A stretch of 33,502 nt of DNA from Acidimicrobiia bacterium. Lineage in GTDB: Bacteria; Actinomycetota; Acidimicrobiia; Acidimicrobiales; SKKL01. Shown piece by piece: positions 24,565 to 32,346 of the stretch. Below the pieces are notes generated by a model, which had not been told where the DNA came from, made no database searches, and worked only from the letters and a program-made list of their open reading frames with translations. Position numbers and translations under genes: made by a program. Numbering within the stretch: the first letter of the stretch is position 1; each line of letters opens with the position of its first letter. The stretch is taken from the NCBI GenBank assembly GCA_016649895.1, contig JAENWR010000033.1:1-33502 (forward strand), written 5' to 3'.

Positions 24565-26333
24565 GCGCCCAGCCCTTCTTCCTCGGCCGCCTCGATGCCG
24601 GAGACGGCGAGCAGCGCGGCGAACCGGCTGGTGCCGTCGCGGGCCAGCTCGGAGCGGCTGCCGTGTTCGGCGATGCGTCCGGCATCGACCACCACGATCT
24701 CGTCGACCTCGTCGAGGGTGGCGAGGCGGTGCGCCACGATGAGCGCGGTGCGGCCTCGGAGCAGCGCGTCGGTGGCGGCGGACAGCTTCGCTTCGGTGAC
24801 CGGGTCGAGCCGGCTGGACGCCTCGTCGAGCACCACGATGTCGGGGTCGGCGAGGAGAGCGCGGGCGAAGGCGAGCAGCTGGGCTTCGCCGGCCGACAGG
24901 CTCTGGGCGCCACTGACCTGGGTGTCGAGGCCGTCGGTCTGGTGGGCGAACCAGGTGTCGAGCCCCACCTGGTGCAACACGCTGCGCAGTTCGGCGTCGG
25001 TGGCGGGGCGCGAGCCGAACATCGTGAGGTTGTCGTGCAGCGACGTACGGAACAGCTCGACGTCCTGGGTCACCACCGACACCCGTCGGCGCAGCGCCGC
25101 CACCTCGAGGTCGCGCACGTCGACGCCGCCGATGCGCACGGAGCCCTCGGTGGCGTCCCACAGGCGCAGCACGAGACGGCCGAGGGTGGTCTTGCCGCTG
25201 CCGGTGCGGCCGACGATGCCGACGTGGGTGCCCGGGGCGATGTGGAGGTCGACGTGGTGCAGCGCCGCCTCGGATGCTCCGGTGTAGGTGAAGGCGACGT
25301 CGTCGAAATCGATCGCCAGTGCACCCGATGGCAGGGCCTCGTCGCCGAGCGGGCCGTCGGCGATGGCGAGTTCGGTCGACAGTAGGAGCGACGCCCGGCG
25401 GGCTCCGGCCAGCGCCTTCTGGAGCTCCTTCAGCTGCTCGGCGATGCGTTCGAGCGGCTGGCGCAGCATCTCGGAGTAGCGGAACAGGGCGAGCACCTGG
25501 CCGATGCTGACGAGGTTGCGGTCGTGGAGCACGAAGCCGAGAGCCAGGGTGGCCACCGACCCGATGGCGAAGGTGACCGCGGCGACGGCGTAGGACCCGT
25601 CGCCCAACCACGCCGCGCTCCGAGCGGTGCGCCACGAGCGCGCCGAGTTGGTGTGCAGGCGGTGCACCGCGTAGCGCCCGGCGCCGTTGGCCTTGAGGTC
25701 TTCGAGCCCGCCGAGCCGCTCTTCGAGGTCGCCGTAGAGGATGGCGTTCGCCTCGCGCTCGGCCTCGCGGGCCGGGACCGCGGCGGTCCGCAGCTTCACC
25801 AGGATCAACGCGCCCACGATGCTCGTCAGCACCAGGAGCCCCCCGGCGATGGGGTCGATGACGAACGCCACGGTGAGCATGCCGATCATCAGCGCCACGT
25901 TGCCGACGACGTGGACGAGGACGTTGGCGAAGAACACCGCCAGCGCCTCGACGTCGCCGTCGATCCGCTCGATGAGCTGGCCGGGGCTGTGGCGGCCGTG
26001 CCAGCCCATCTCGAGGCGGAGGGCGTGGCGCGACAGCCGCTCGCGCAGGCGGTTGCCCGCTCGCCACGACAGGTTGACCGCGCCCCAGGTGACGCTCAGC
26101 TGGAGGATCTCGGCGGTGAGTGCGACGGCGACGTAGGCGACGGCGATGCGGGTGAGGAAGTCGGCGGGGCGGCCGTCGATGGCGCTGTCGACGAACCAGC
26201 CGAGCATCGCCGGCATCGCCAACCGCAGCAGGAGCGCGATGAAGAGCAGCCCGATTATCCCGGTGGCCTGTCGCCGTTCGGGCCGAACGGTGGCGAGCAG
26301 GAGCCGGGCCTCGTGTCCTCCGAACCTCGGCAT
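24561..26333 (-). CDS. ABC exporter half-transporter, subunit with degenerate signature motif
   Basis: A 590-residue half-transporter with an N-terminal membrane domain (GIIGLLFIALLLRLAMPAMLGWFVDSAI onward) and a C-terminal ATPase. Walker A is GRTGSGKTT, Walker B is IVVLDEASSRLDP with the catalytic Glu, and the H-loop is IVAHRLATL. The signature reads LSAGEAQ in place of LSGGQ. Paired with the downstream subunit, its altered signature would face that subunit's Asp-type Walker B. That puts both defects in one composite site and leaves the other site canonical, as in TM287/288-type exporters. The start is ATG 26333, with TAGCCT 9 nt upstream. Confidence 0.9.
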   Translation of the reverse strand: MPRFGGHEARLLLATVRPERRQATGIIGLLFIALLLRLAMPAMLGWFVDSAIDGRPADFLTRIAVAYVAVALTAEILQLSVTWGAVNLSWRAGNRLRERLSRHALRLEMGWHGRHSPGQLIERIDGDVEALAVFFANVLVHVVGNVALMIGMLTVAFVIDPIAGGLLVLTSIVGALILVKLRTAAVPAREAEREANAILYGDLEERLGGLEDLKANGAGRYAVHRLHTNSARSWRTARSAAWLGDGSYAVAAVTFAIGSVATLALGFVLHDRNLVSIGQVLALFRYSEMLRQPLERIAEQLKELQKALAGARRASLLLSTELAIADGPLGDEALPSGALAIDFDDVAFTYTGASEAALHHVDLHIAPGTHVGIVGRTGSGKTTLGRLVLRLWDATEGSVRIGGVDVRDLEVAALRRRVSVVTQDVELFRTSLHDNLTMFGSRPATDAELRSVLHQVGLDTWFAHQTDGLDTQVSGAQSLSAGEAQLLAFARALLADPDIVVLDEASSRLDPVTEAKLSAATDALLRGRTALIVAHRLATLDEVDEIVVVDAGRIAEHGSRSELARDGTSRFAALLAVSGIEAAEEEGLGA

Positions 26334-26342
26334 GGCTGTTCG

Positions 26343-26348
26343 AGGCTA
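26343..26348 (-). promoter_or_regulatory. Possible -10 box (TAGCCT) of the ABC exporter operon
   Basis: A TANNNT hexamer that ends 9 nt before the ATG, slightly farther than in the other cases. Confidence 0.35.
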
Positions 26349-26449
26349 CGGCCCGCTGCCCACTCGCACCCATGATTTCGGATGCCGGAGCGACGGGGCG
26401 ACGGTCCTCGCGGAAGAACGTCTGTAGCGCCCCGTGCTACGACGCCGCT

Positions 26450-26704
26450 GTGGCGCGTGAACTGACACAACGGGAACTTCGGAACGAGAGCGGCAAGATC
26501 ATGCGCGAGCTCGACGAGGGCGCGGCGTTCGTCGTCACTCGCAACGGAGTGCCGGTGGCCGAGCTCACTCCGTTGCGCCGGCATCGCTTCGTCCGCGCCG
26601 ACGCCGCCGTCGCGATGTTCGTCAACGCGCCAAGCGTCGACTACGAGCGGCTGCGGGCCGATCTCGACCTGATCGCCGATCAGGACCCTGCCCCGCGTGG
26701 CTGA
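26450..26704 (+). CDS. Phd/YefM-family antitoxin
   Basis: An 84-residue antitoxin. The N-terminus ARELTQRELRNESGKIMRELDEGAAFVVTRNGVPVAEL is the typical Phd/YefM fold, and the tail SVDYERLRADLDLIADQ is the expected toxin-binding helix. I chose GTG 26450, where the homology begins; an earlier ATG at 26372 adds a Cys-rich stretch without similarity. TACGAC sits 6 nt upstream. The gene overlaps the PIN toxin gene by eight bases. It would repress the operon and inhibit the toxin. Confidence 0.85.
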   Translation: MARELTQRELRNESGKIMRELDEGAAFVVTRNGVPVAELTPLRRHRFVRADAAVAMFVNAPSVDYERLRADLDLIADQDPAPRG

Positions 26705-27110
26705 GTCGTCCCGCCACCAGCGAGGGCTGCTCGACACCTCCGTTGTCATCGACCTCGAGCAGCTCGATCCATCGAAGCTGCCGATCGAGGTGGCAGTCAG
26801 CGCGGTGACGATGGCCCAGCTCGCGGCCGGTCCCCATGCGGCCAGCGACCCCGACGAGCGAGGTCGGCGCCAGGACCGGCTGCAGCGGGCCGAAGCGGTC
26901 TTCGATCCCCTGCCCTTCGACGGCGAGGCCGCACGCGCCTACGGCCGGGTCTACGCGGCGGTCGTCGGCGCCGGCCGCAAGGCCCGTGGTGCGCGCGCGG
27001 TCGATCTCCTCATCGCCGCGACCGCATGTGCCGAAGACCTGCCGCTCTACACGCGCAACGGTGCCGACTTCACCGGTCTCGACGACCTGGTCGAGGTCGT
27101 CGTCGTCTGA
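26697..27110 (+). CDS. vapC: PIN-domain toxin (VapC family) with Glu-to-Gln active-site change
   Basis: A 137-residue PIN protein: LLDTSVVIDL with Asp13, then VSAVTMAQLAAGPHA, RAEAVFDPLPFDGEAARAYG, and RARGARAVDLLIAATA with Asp103, followed by LYTRNGADF with Asp124. Close relatives that I recall read T-M/L-x-E-L-A-A-G-P-H. Here codon 41 is CAG (Gln), so one of the metal-binding acids is missing. A single base change (GAG to CAG) would do this. The toxin may therefore be weak or inactive. It is translated from a GTG inside the antitoxin gene. Confidence 0.87.
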   Translation: MAESSRHQRGLLDTSVVIDLEQLDPSKLPIEVAVSAVTMAQLAAGPHAASDPDERGRRQDRLQRAEAVFDPLPFDGEAARAYGRVYAAVVGAGRKARGARAVDLLIAATACAEDLPLYTRNGADFTGLDDLVEVVVV

Positions 27111-27118
27111 CGGCCAGC

Positions 27119-28186
27119 TCACACCGCGGCGGGCACCCGTGCTTCGGCGAGCAGGTCGCGCACCTGCGGGATCACCTTGGTGCCGTAGAGCTCGATGGCC
27201 TTCATCGACAACCCGTGGGGGAGCGGGCCGTTGCTGTACTTCAGGTCGAAGCGCTGGATGCCGAGGGTCGAGACGGTGCGGGCGATCTTGCGGGCGACAG
27301 TGTCGGGCGAACCCACGTAGAGCGAGCCCGACGGACCGGCCTCGCGGTCGAACTCGGCGCGGCCCACCGGGGGCCAGCCCCGCTCGGCGCCGATGCGGTC
27401 GCGGTTCACCTTGAAGGGCCCGAAGAGCTCGTCGCGGGCCTGCTCGTCGGTCGCTGCGATGTAGCCGGGCGAGTGCACGGCGATAGGCAGCGACGGGAGG
27501 CCACGGGTGTCGAGCGCCCGGTGGTAGAGGTCGACGAGGGGACGGAAGCGAGTGGGGTCGCCGCCGATGATGGCGAGCATCAGACCCAGCCCGTGCTTCG
27601 CCGCTCGGACGACCGACTCGGGACTGCCGCCCACGCCGACCCATGCATCGAGCCGGCCCGATTCGGTGGTGGGGAACACGCTCTGGTCGGTGAGCGACGC
27701 GCGGGTGAGGCCCGACCAGGTGACGGGCCGCTCGTCGAGCAGTTGCACGAACAGGTCGAGCTTCTCCTCGAAGAGCACCCCGTACTGCTCGAGGTCGAAG
27801 CCGAACAGCGGGAACGACTCGGTGAACGACCCTCGCCCGAGCTGCACCTCGGCTCGCCCCTTCGACACGGCGTCGAGGGTGGCGAAGCGCTCGAACACCC
27901 GGACCGGATCGTCGGAGCTGAGCACGGTGACGGCCGAGCCGAGGCGGATGCGCTCGGTCTGGCCGGCGATGGCCGCCAGCACCACCTCGGGGGCCGACAC
28001 CGCGTAGTCATCGCGGTGGTGTTCACCGATGCCGAAGGCGTCGACGCCGACCTGGTCGGCCAGCACGCCTTGGGCCACCACGTCGCGGATCACCTGGTGG
28101 GCGGGAACGGCACGTCCGTCCAGGTCCTGGGTGACGTCGCCGAAGGTGTCGAGTCCGAACTCGACCGATTCGATCTGCTCGCTCAC
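27119..28186 (-). CDS. LLM-class (luciferase-like) flavin-dependent oxidoreductase
   Basis: A 355-residue TIM-barrel flavoprotein of the bacterial luciferase superfamily: VEFGLDTFGDV, FGIGEHHRDDYAVSAPEVVLAAIAGQT, IRLGSAVTVLSSDDPVRVFERFATLDAVS, EVQLGRGSF, and the C-terminal LYVGSPDTVARKI. It probably uses reduced FMN (or F420, common in Actinomycetota) on an unknown substrate. I chose GTG 28186 because GAGGAG lies six bases upstream, making it one of the few clear Shine-Dalgarno genes here. A 24-bp palindrome sits immediately upstream of that site, so expression is likely controlled by a repressor. It is convergent with the toxin gene at 27110. Confidence 0.88.
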   Translation of the reverse strand: MSEQIESVEFGLDTFGDVTQDLDGRAVPAHQVIRDVVAQGVLADQVGVDAFGIGEHHRDDYAVSAPEVVLAAIAGQTERIRLGSAVTVLSSDDPVRVFERFATLDAVSKGRAEVQLGRGSFTESFPLFGFDLEQYGVLFEEKLDLFVQLLDERPVTWSGLTRASLTDQSVFPTTESGRLDAWVGVGGSPESVVRAAKHGLGLMLAIIGGDPTRFRPLVDLYHRALDTRGLPSLPIAVHSPGYIAATDEQARDELFGPFKVNRDRIGAERGWPPVGRAEFDREAGPSGSLYVGSPDTVARKIARTVSTLGIQRFDLKYSNGPLPHGLSMKAIELYGTKVIPQVRDLLAEARVPAAV

Positions 28187-28192
28187 GGCTGG

Positions 28193-28198
28193 CTCCTC
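28193..28198 (-). promoter_or_regulatory. Shine-Dalgarno GAGGAG of the luciferase-like gene
   Basis: GAGGAG at six bases from GTG 28186. It decides the start over ATG 28216. Confidence 0.7.
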
Positions 28199-28222
28199 AA
28201 GTAGTTGCGGTGTCAACTACTT
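28199..28222. promoter_or_regulatory. Perfect 9-bp inverted repeat, probable repressor operator
   Basis: AAGTAGTTG (28199-28207) and CAACTACTT (28214-28222) are exact complements around six bases. The sequence is AT-rich against its surroundings, directly before the ribosome binding site. The form resembles MarR-type operators, but no regulator gene is adjacent. Confidence 0.65.
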
Positions 28223-28238
28223 CAACCGTCGGGCAATC

Positions 28239-28309
28239 CGATCCATTCCCGGGCGGCGCGATCCATTCCCGGTCGGCGCCGCCCGCAGACCGGCGCCCGC
28301 AGACTGGCG
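28239..28309. repeat. Two short tandem duplications upstream of the luciferase-like gene
   Basis: CGATCCATTCCCGG followed by k-CGGCG is present twice with a 20-bp period (28239-28278, 19 of 20 identical). CCCGCAGAC-y-GGCG is present twice with a 14-bp period (28282-28309). They fill the gap between the aminotransferase stop and the operator. Confidence 0.8.
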
Positions 28310-28312
28310 GTC

Positions 28313-29575
28313 CTACTGCTCGTAGCTGGCGAGGAAGTTGCCGAAGCGCTCGATGGCGTCGATGAGGTCGCGGGCCCACGGCAGGGTGACGATGCGGAGG
28401 TGGTCGTGGTCGGGCCAGTTGAAGCCGGTGCCCTGCACCACGAGGATCTTCTCCTGCAGCAGCAGGTCGAGGACGAGCTTCTCGTCGTCGTGGATCTCGT
28501 GCACCTCGGGGTCGAGTCGGGGGAACACGTAGATCGCGCCCCGCGGCTTGACGCAGCTGACCCCGGGGATCTCGTTCAGCTTCTGCCACGCGGCGTCGCG
28601 CTGCTCGAGCAACCGCCCGCCCGGGAGCACCAGGTCCTGGATGCTCTGGTGGCCGCCGAGCGCCACCTGGATGGCGTGCTGGGCCGGCACGTTCGGGCAC
28701 AGCCGGGTCGACGCCAGCAGATCGATGCCCTCGAGGAAGCCCGCGGCGTGGTCCTTCGGCCCCGTGATCGTCATCCAGCCGGCGCGGTAGCCGGCCACCC
28801 GGTAGGCCTTCGACAGCCCGTTGTAGGTGAGGCACAGCAGATCGGGGGCGAGCGTAGCGAGCGAGGTGTGCTCGGCGTCGTCGTAGAGGATGCGGTCGTA
28901 GATCTCGTCGGCGAGCAGCAGCAGCTGGTGCTCGCGGGCCAGCTCGACGAGTTGGGTGAGCACCTCCCGCGAGTACACGGCGCCCGTCGGGTTGTTCGGG
29001 TTGATGACCAGCAGCGCCTTGGTGCGGTCGGTGATCTTCGACTCGAGGTCGGCGATGTCGGGGTTCCAGCCGTTGTCCTCGTCGCACAGGTAGTGCACGG
29101 GCGTCCCGCCGGCGAGTGAGGTCATCGCCGTCCACAACGGGTAGTCGGGCGCCGGGATGAGCACCTCGTCACCGTCGTCGAGCAGCGCCTGCATGGTCAT
29201 GGTGATGAGCTCGGAGACGCCGTTGCCGAGGTACACGTCGTTGATGTCGACGGTGGGGAAGTCGGGCACCAGCTCATAGCGGGTGACGATGGCCCGCCGG
29301 GCCGAGATGATGCCCTTCGACTCGGAGTACCCCTGGGCCTGGGGCAGCGCGGCGATCATGTCCTGCACGATGGTGTCGGGTGCCTCGAAGCCGAACGGCG
29401 CCGGGTTGCCGATGTTGAGCTTCAAGATGCGGTGGCCCTCGGCCTCGAGCCGGGCGGCGTGGGCGTGCACCGGCCCGCGGATCTCGTAGAGCACCGACTG
29501 GAGCTTCGAGGACTGCTCGAGCGTGCGAGGCGCGCGGTGGCGCTGGCCGGTCGCGGCGGTGGTGGGCGGGGGCAT
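28313..29575 (-). CDS. alaA: PLP-dependent aminotransferase, AlaA-like
   Basis: A 420-residue fold type I aminotransferase. The N-terminus SSKLQSVLYEIRGPVHAHAARLE and ILKLNIGNPAPFGFEAP are typical of the AlaA (glutamate-pyruvate) group, which makes alanine from pyruvate and glutamate. PLP residues: Asn195 in NPNNPTG, Asp223 and Tyr226 in LADEIYD, Lys256 (Schiff base) in YNGLSKAYRVAGYRAGW, and the substrate-carboxylate Arg in HLRIVTLP. Length is close to the family norm plus a 20-residue N-terminal extension. It is divergent from the GNAT gene. A valine-pyruvate type specificity cannot be excluded. Confidence 0.9.
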   Translation of the reverse strand: MPPPTTAATGQRHRAPRTLEQSSKLQSVLYEIRGPVHAHAARLEAEGHRILKLNIGNPAPFGFEAPDTIVQDMIAALPQAQGYSESKGIISARRAIVTRYELVPDFPTVDINDVYLGNGVSELITMTMQALLDDGDEVLIPAPDYPLWTAMTSLAGGTPVHYLCDEDNGWNPDIADLESKITDRTKALLVINPNNPTGAVYSREVLTQLVELAREHQLLLLADEIYDRILYDDAEHTSLATLAPDLLCLTYNGLSKAYRVAGYRAGWMTITGPKDHAAGFLEGIDLLASTRLCPNVPAQHAIQVALGGHQSIQDLVLPGGRLLEQRDAAWQKLNEIPGVSCVKPRGAIYVFPRLDPEVHEIHDDEKLVLDLLLQEKILVVQGTGFNWPDHDHLRIVTLPWARDLIDAIERFGNFLASYEQ

Positions 29576-29653
29576 GGGGCAAGTCTCGCGCCCCCGCCCC
29601 GCACCTCCACCAACTCGATGGGCGCGCCGACCGTGGTCGGGTAGACCCGCGCC

Positions 29654-30661
29654 ATGCGCATCACCGTCGAACGCCTCGCCCGACCGCGTGATCCCCAGCT
29701 CATCGACGAGCTGGTCGAGCTACGACGGGCCGTCGCCACCGTCCTCGAGCCCGACGACCCTCCCATCGGCCCGGCCGAGCTGATCCCTGACCTGTTCGTG
29801 GATCGGCCCGAGCAGTCGCGGGCGGCGTGGCTGGCCCGTTCTGCGGAGCGTCCGGTAGGGCTCATCGTCGCCGGCGTCAACGTCGAGGGCGCCAACGCCG
29901 GTTACTCCGAGGTGGAGGTCGACGTGCACCCCGACCACCTCGCCGATGGTGTGGAGCCGGCCCTGGTGCGTGAGGCGCTGCCGTGGATGTGCCAGCTCGG
30001 GGCCCGCACCGTGGCGGCGTGGCCGGCCGTCGAGCAGCGTGGCGCGTTCGAGGCAGTCGGGCTCACCTTCCGCCAGGAGGAGAGGTGCAGCCGCGCCGAT
30101 GTGGGTGAGATCGACGCGGCGCTGCTCGACGAGTGGATCGCCGCTCCCCGCGCCCGCGCTGCCGGCTACCGCATCGAGACGTGGGCCGGGCCATGCCCCG
30201 AGCACCTCGTCGACGAGTACGCCGTGGCTCGCTCGGCCATGGCCGACGCACCGCTCGACGACATCGACTTCGTCCCCGCTGCCATCGATTCGGAGCGGGT
30301 CCGGGCCAGCGATGCCTCGATCGAGGCGCTCGGGTACCTGTCGCTGCCGGCCCTCGTCCTCGACATCGAGGGCGCCGCCGCGGGGATGACGCTCCTGCTC
30401 GTGCACCCCGAACGGCCCCAGCTCGGTCATCAGGAGGACACCGCCGTGGTGCCGGCGCACCGGGGCCACGCCCTCGGGCGCTGGCTGAAGGCGGAGAACC
30501 TACGTCGCGCTCGTTCGCTCGTGCCCGAGCTCGCGGTCGTCGAGACCTACAACGCGGCGTCGAACCCGTGGATGCTGTCGATCAACGTCGACATGGGCTT
30601 CCGCCCCCACCGCCCCTACTACGCCTACCAGGCGAACCTCGACGACCTAACCGTGGACTGA
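29654..30661 (+). CDS. GNAT-family acetyltransferase, two-lobed
   Basis: A 335-residue protein with two GNAT-like halves, as in mycothiol synthase and relatives. The C-terminal half has the acetyl-CoA loop VVPAHRGHALGRWLKAENL and the terminal strand pattern VVETYNAASNPWMLSINVDMGF. The N-terminal half (AEVEVDVHPDHL region) is degenerate. The second domain therefore probably does catalysis and the first is structural. The substrate is unknown, and mycothiol synthase itself is unlikely without its usual context. ATG 29654 is preceded at 6 nt by TAGACC. A strong hairpin lies about 50 bp after the stop. Confidence 0.8.
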   Translation: MRITVERLARPRDPQLIDELVELRRAVATVLEPDDPPIGPAELIPDLFVDRPEQSRAAWLARSAERPVGLIVAGVNVEGANAGYSEVEVDVHPDHLADGVEPALVREALPWMCQLGARTVAAWPAVEQRGAFEAVGLTFRQEERCSRADVGEIDAALLDEWIAAPRARAAGYRIETWAGPCPEHLVDEYAVARSAMADAPLDDIDFVPAAIDSERVRASDASIEALGYLSLPALVLDIEGAAAGMTLLLVHPERPQLGHQEDTAVVPAHRGHALGRWLKAENLRRARSLVPELAVVETYNAASNPWMLSINVDMGFRPHRPYYAYQANLDDLTVD

Positions 30662-30714
30662 CCGCCTGCCACCCGACCCGCCGCACTCCCCCCGCCAACC
30701 CAAACTCCACCCCG

Positions 30715-30766
30715 GGGCTTGGGCGCGATCGGGTCCACCCAAGCGGTCCCCATCGCGCCCAAGCCC
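30715..30766. repeat. Long hairpin between convergent genes, possible terminator or REP-like element
   Basis: Arms 30715-30733 and 30748-30766 pair at 18 of 19 positions (first 15 bp GGGCTTGGGCGCGAT perfect) around a 14-base loop. It sits between the GNAT stop and the HIT stop. No T-run is present on either side, so an intrinsic terminator is not proven. Confidence 0.8.
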
Positions 30767-30802
30767 GCTGCAAAGGTCATCCGCAGCTCGGTCGTCCCGT
30801 CG

Positions 30803-31140
30803 TCATCGCGCAGCTGCCGAGCCTGGTGCCGAGGGGTCCGGACGGCGGTTCTCCGGCTGCTTCAGCCACGAGCGGCCACCTCGGCCGGCGAACGGCTCGT
30901 CGGCGAACCGGGGGATGAGCTGGAGGTGCACGTGCTCGACCGATTGGCCGCCCGCTTCCCCGACGTTCCAGATGAGGTTGTAGCCGTCGGGCCGAAGGCG
31001 CTCGTCGAGCCCCGCAGCACGTCGTCGGCACCGGGGGCGCCCGATGCGTAGACGCACAGCTCGGCTTCGATGAGGACCTCGGCCGTGCGGAAGCTCTCGA
31101 TATCGCAGAAGTCGCAGTCGATCCCGTCGGCTCCGTGCAT
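30803..31140 (-). pseudogene. HIT-family protein with an internal deletion and frameshift
   Basis: The N-terminus, CDFCDIESFRTAEVLIEAEL then CVYASGAPGADDVL, is the usual CxxC start of HIT proteins. The second frame carries LDERLRPDGYNLIWNVGEAGGQSVEHVHLQLIPRF. The loop and helix that should join them, about 40-50 residues, are missing, and the frame changes near 30997-31013 at a small inverted repeat. The active-site motif reads H-V-H-L-Q, with Gln in the third position as in GalT and Ap4A phosphorylase rather than a third His, so the intact enzyme may have been a nucleotidyltransferase-like member. Start ATG 31140 is only 21 bases from the divergent gene. Confidence 0.75.
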
Positions 31141-31145
31141 CGTGG

Positions 31146-31155
31146 GTCCTAGGTT
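31146..31155. promoter_or_regulatory. Overlapping divergent leaderless -10 boxes on CCTAGG
   Basis: On the plus strand TAGGTT (31150-31155) ends 6 nt before ATG 31162. On the minus strand TAGGAC (31151-31146) ends 5 nt before ATG 31140. The two boxes share the CCTAGG palindrome within a 21-base spacer. Confidence 0.5.
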
Positions 31156-31161
31156 GGCGGC

Positions 31162-32124
31162 ATGAGAGCTGCTGTCTACTACGAGACCGGATCGCCCGAC
31201 GTGCTCCGCTTGGAGGAGGTGCCCGACCCCACGTTGCACCCCAAGGGCGTCATCGTCGAGGTCGAGGCCATCAGCATCGAGGGGGGCGACACCCTCAACC
31301 GGCTGGGCGGCGCGATGCCGGCAACGCCCCACATCGTCGGCTACCAGTGCGCGGGCACCATCCGCGAGGTGGGCGCCGAGGTGACGGACCGGTCGGTCGG
31401 CCAGCAGGTCGTGGCGTCGATGGCCCACGGCTCGCACGCCGAGCTGGTGGGCGTGGCTGCGTCGTCCACGTGGCTGGTGCCCGACGGGCTCGACCTCACC
31501 GCCGCTGCATGCGTGCCGATCGCCTTCGGCACCGCCGACGACTGCCTCTTCGAGTTCGGACGGCTGGTGGCGGGCGAGACGGTCCTGGTGCAGGCGGGCG
31601 CCGGGGGAGTGGGCATCGCCGCCATCCAGCTGGCCAAGCGGGCCGGCGCCACGGTCCTCGCCACGGCGTCGTCGGCGGAGAAGCTCGAGCGGCTCGCCGA
31701 CCTGGGCCTCGACCACGGCATCAACTACGCCGAGGAGGACTTCGCCGATGCCGCCCGCCAGCTCACCGACGGCCGCGGCGTCGATCTGGTCGTCGACTCG
31801 GTCGGGTCGACGCTCGTCGGCAGCATGCGCTCGCTCGCCTACCGGGGGCGCATCTCCTACGTCGGCAACGCCGGCCGCGACAACCGCCCCGTCGACGTGG
31901 CGATGCTGATGGGCGGCAACCAGTCGATCAACGGGGTGTTCCTGGGCGCGGAGCTGGCGGCGGGCGACCGTGCCCACGCCAACATCGACCGGCTCCTCGG
32001 CGAGATCGCCGCCGACGAGCTGCGGGTCGTGATCGACCGCACGTTCCCATTGGCCGACGCGGCCGCCGCCCACGCCTACATGGAGGACCGCAAGGCCTTC
32101 GGCCGGGTGGTGCTCGTCCCCTGA
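31162..32124 (+). CDS. Zinc-independent MDR oxidoreductase, quinone oxidoreductase-like
   Basis: A 320-residue medium-chain reductase. The N-terminal GroES-like domain (MRAAVYYETGSPDVLRLEEVPDP; HIVGYQCAGTIREVGAEV) is followed by a Rossmann domain with VLVQAGAGGVGIAAIQLAKRAGA, the NADPH-binding motif, and FGRVVLVP at the end. There is no Cys-rich structural-zinc loop and no catalytic zinc ligand set, so it belongs to the quinone oxidoreductase/enoyl reductase branch. It probably reduces quinones or enones using NADPH. It is divergent from the broken HIT gene. Confidence 0.9.
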   Translation: MRAAVYYETGSPDVLRLEEVPDPTLHPKGVIVEVEAISIEGGDTLNRLGGAMPATPHIVGYQCAGTIREVGAEVTDRSVGQQVVASMAHGSHAELVGVAASSTWLVPDGLDLTAAACVPIAFGTADDCLFEFGRLVAGETVLVQAGAGGVGIAAIQLAKRAGATVLATASSAEKLERLADLGLDHGINYAEEDFADAARQLTDGRGVDLVVDSVGSTLVGSMRSLAYRGRISYVGNAGRDNRPVDVAMLMGGNQSINGVFLGAELAAGDRAHANIDRLLGEIAADELRVVIDRTFPLADAAAAHAYMEDRKAFGRVVLVP

Positions 32125-32138
32125 ACCTGGCGCGTCCT

Positions 32139-32169
32139 CGCGGAGTGCACCGAAACGGTGCACTCCGCG
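32139..32169. repeat. Palindromic element A, perfect 14-bp arms
   Basis: CGCGGAGTGCACCG (32139-32152) and its exact complement (32156-32169) flank AAA. It begins 15 bases after the stop of the MDR gene. It shares its CACCG-N3-CGGTGCAC core with elements B and C. Confidence 0.85.
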
Positions 32170-32266
32170 CGGAACTGCGGTGCCCGGCGGCGGCCGGATC
32201 GTCGGAGCGTGGTGCCACCACGTAGAGCTCGCCAGCGGGCTCGTCGACCATGTGGCGGTTCCATCC

Positions 32267-32305
32267 GGGGAGGATTTCACACCGCGACGGTGCACAACCC
32301 TCCCC
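32267..32305. repeat. Palindromic element B, imperfect 18-bp arms
   Basis: Arms 32267-32284 and 32288-32305 pair at 14 of 18 positions, with GGGGAGG/CCTCCCC outside and CACCG-CGA-CGGTG at the centre. It lies just past the end of the PhzF remnant. Confidence 0.7.
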
Positions 32306-32346
32306 AGATGTGAGCACCAGGGCGTCAGGGGCGGGGGGAGGAGGAC

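Noticed and set aside
24009..26136. Plus-strand open frames opposite the ABC exporter genes
   Set aside because: No recognisable domains; the minus strand carries all ABC motifs in order.
28208..28213. TTGACA inside the palindrome as a -35 box
   Set aside because: The place where its -10 box should be is the ribosome binding site, with no TANNNT at 17 bp.
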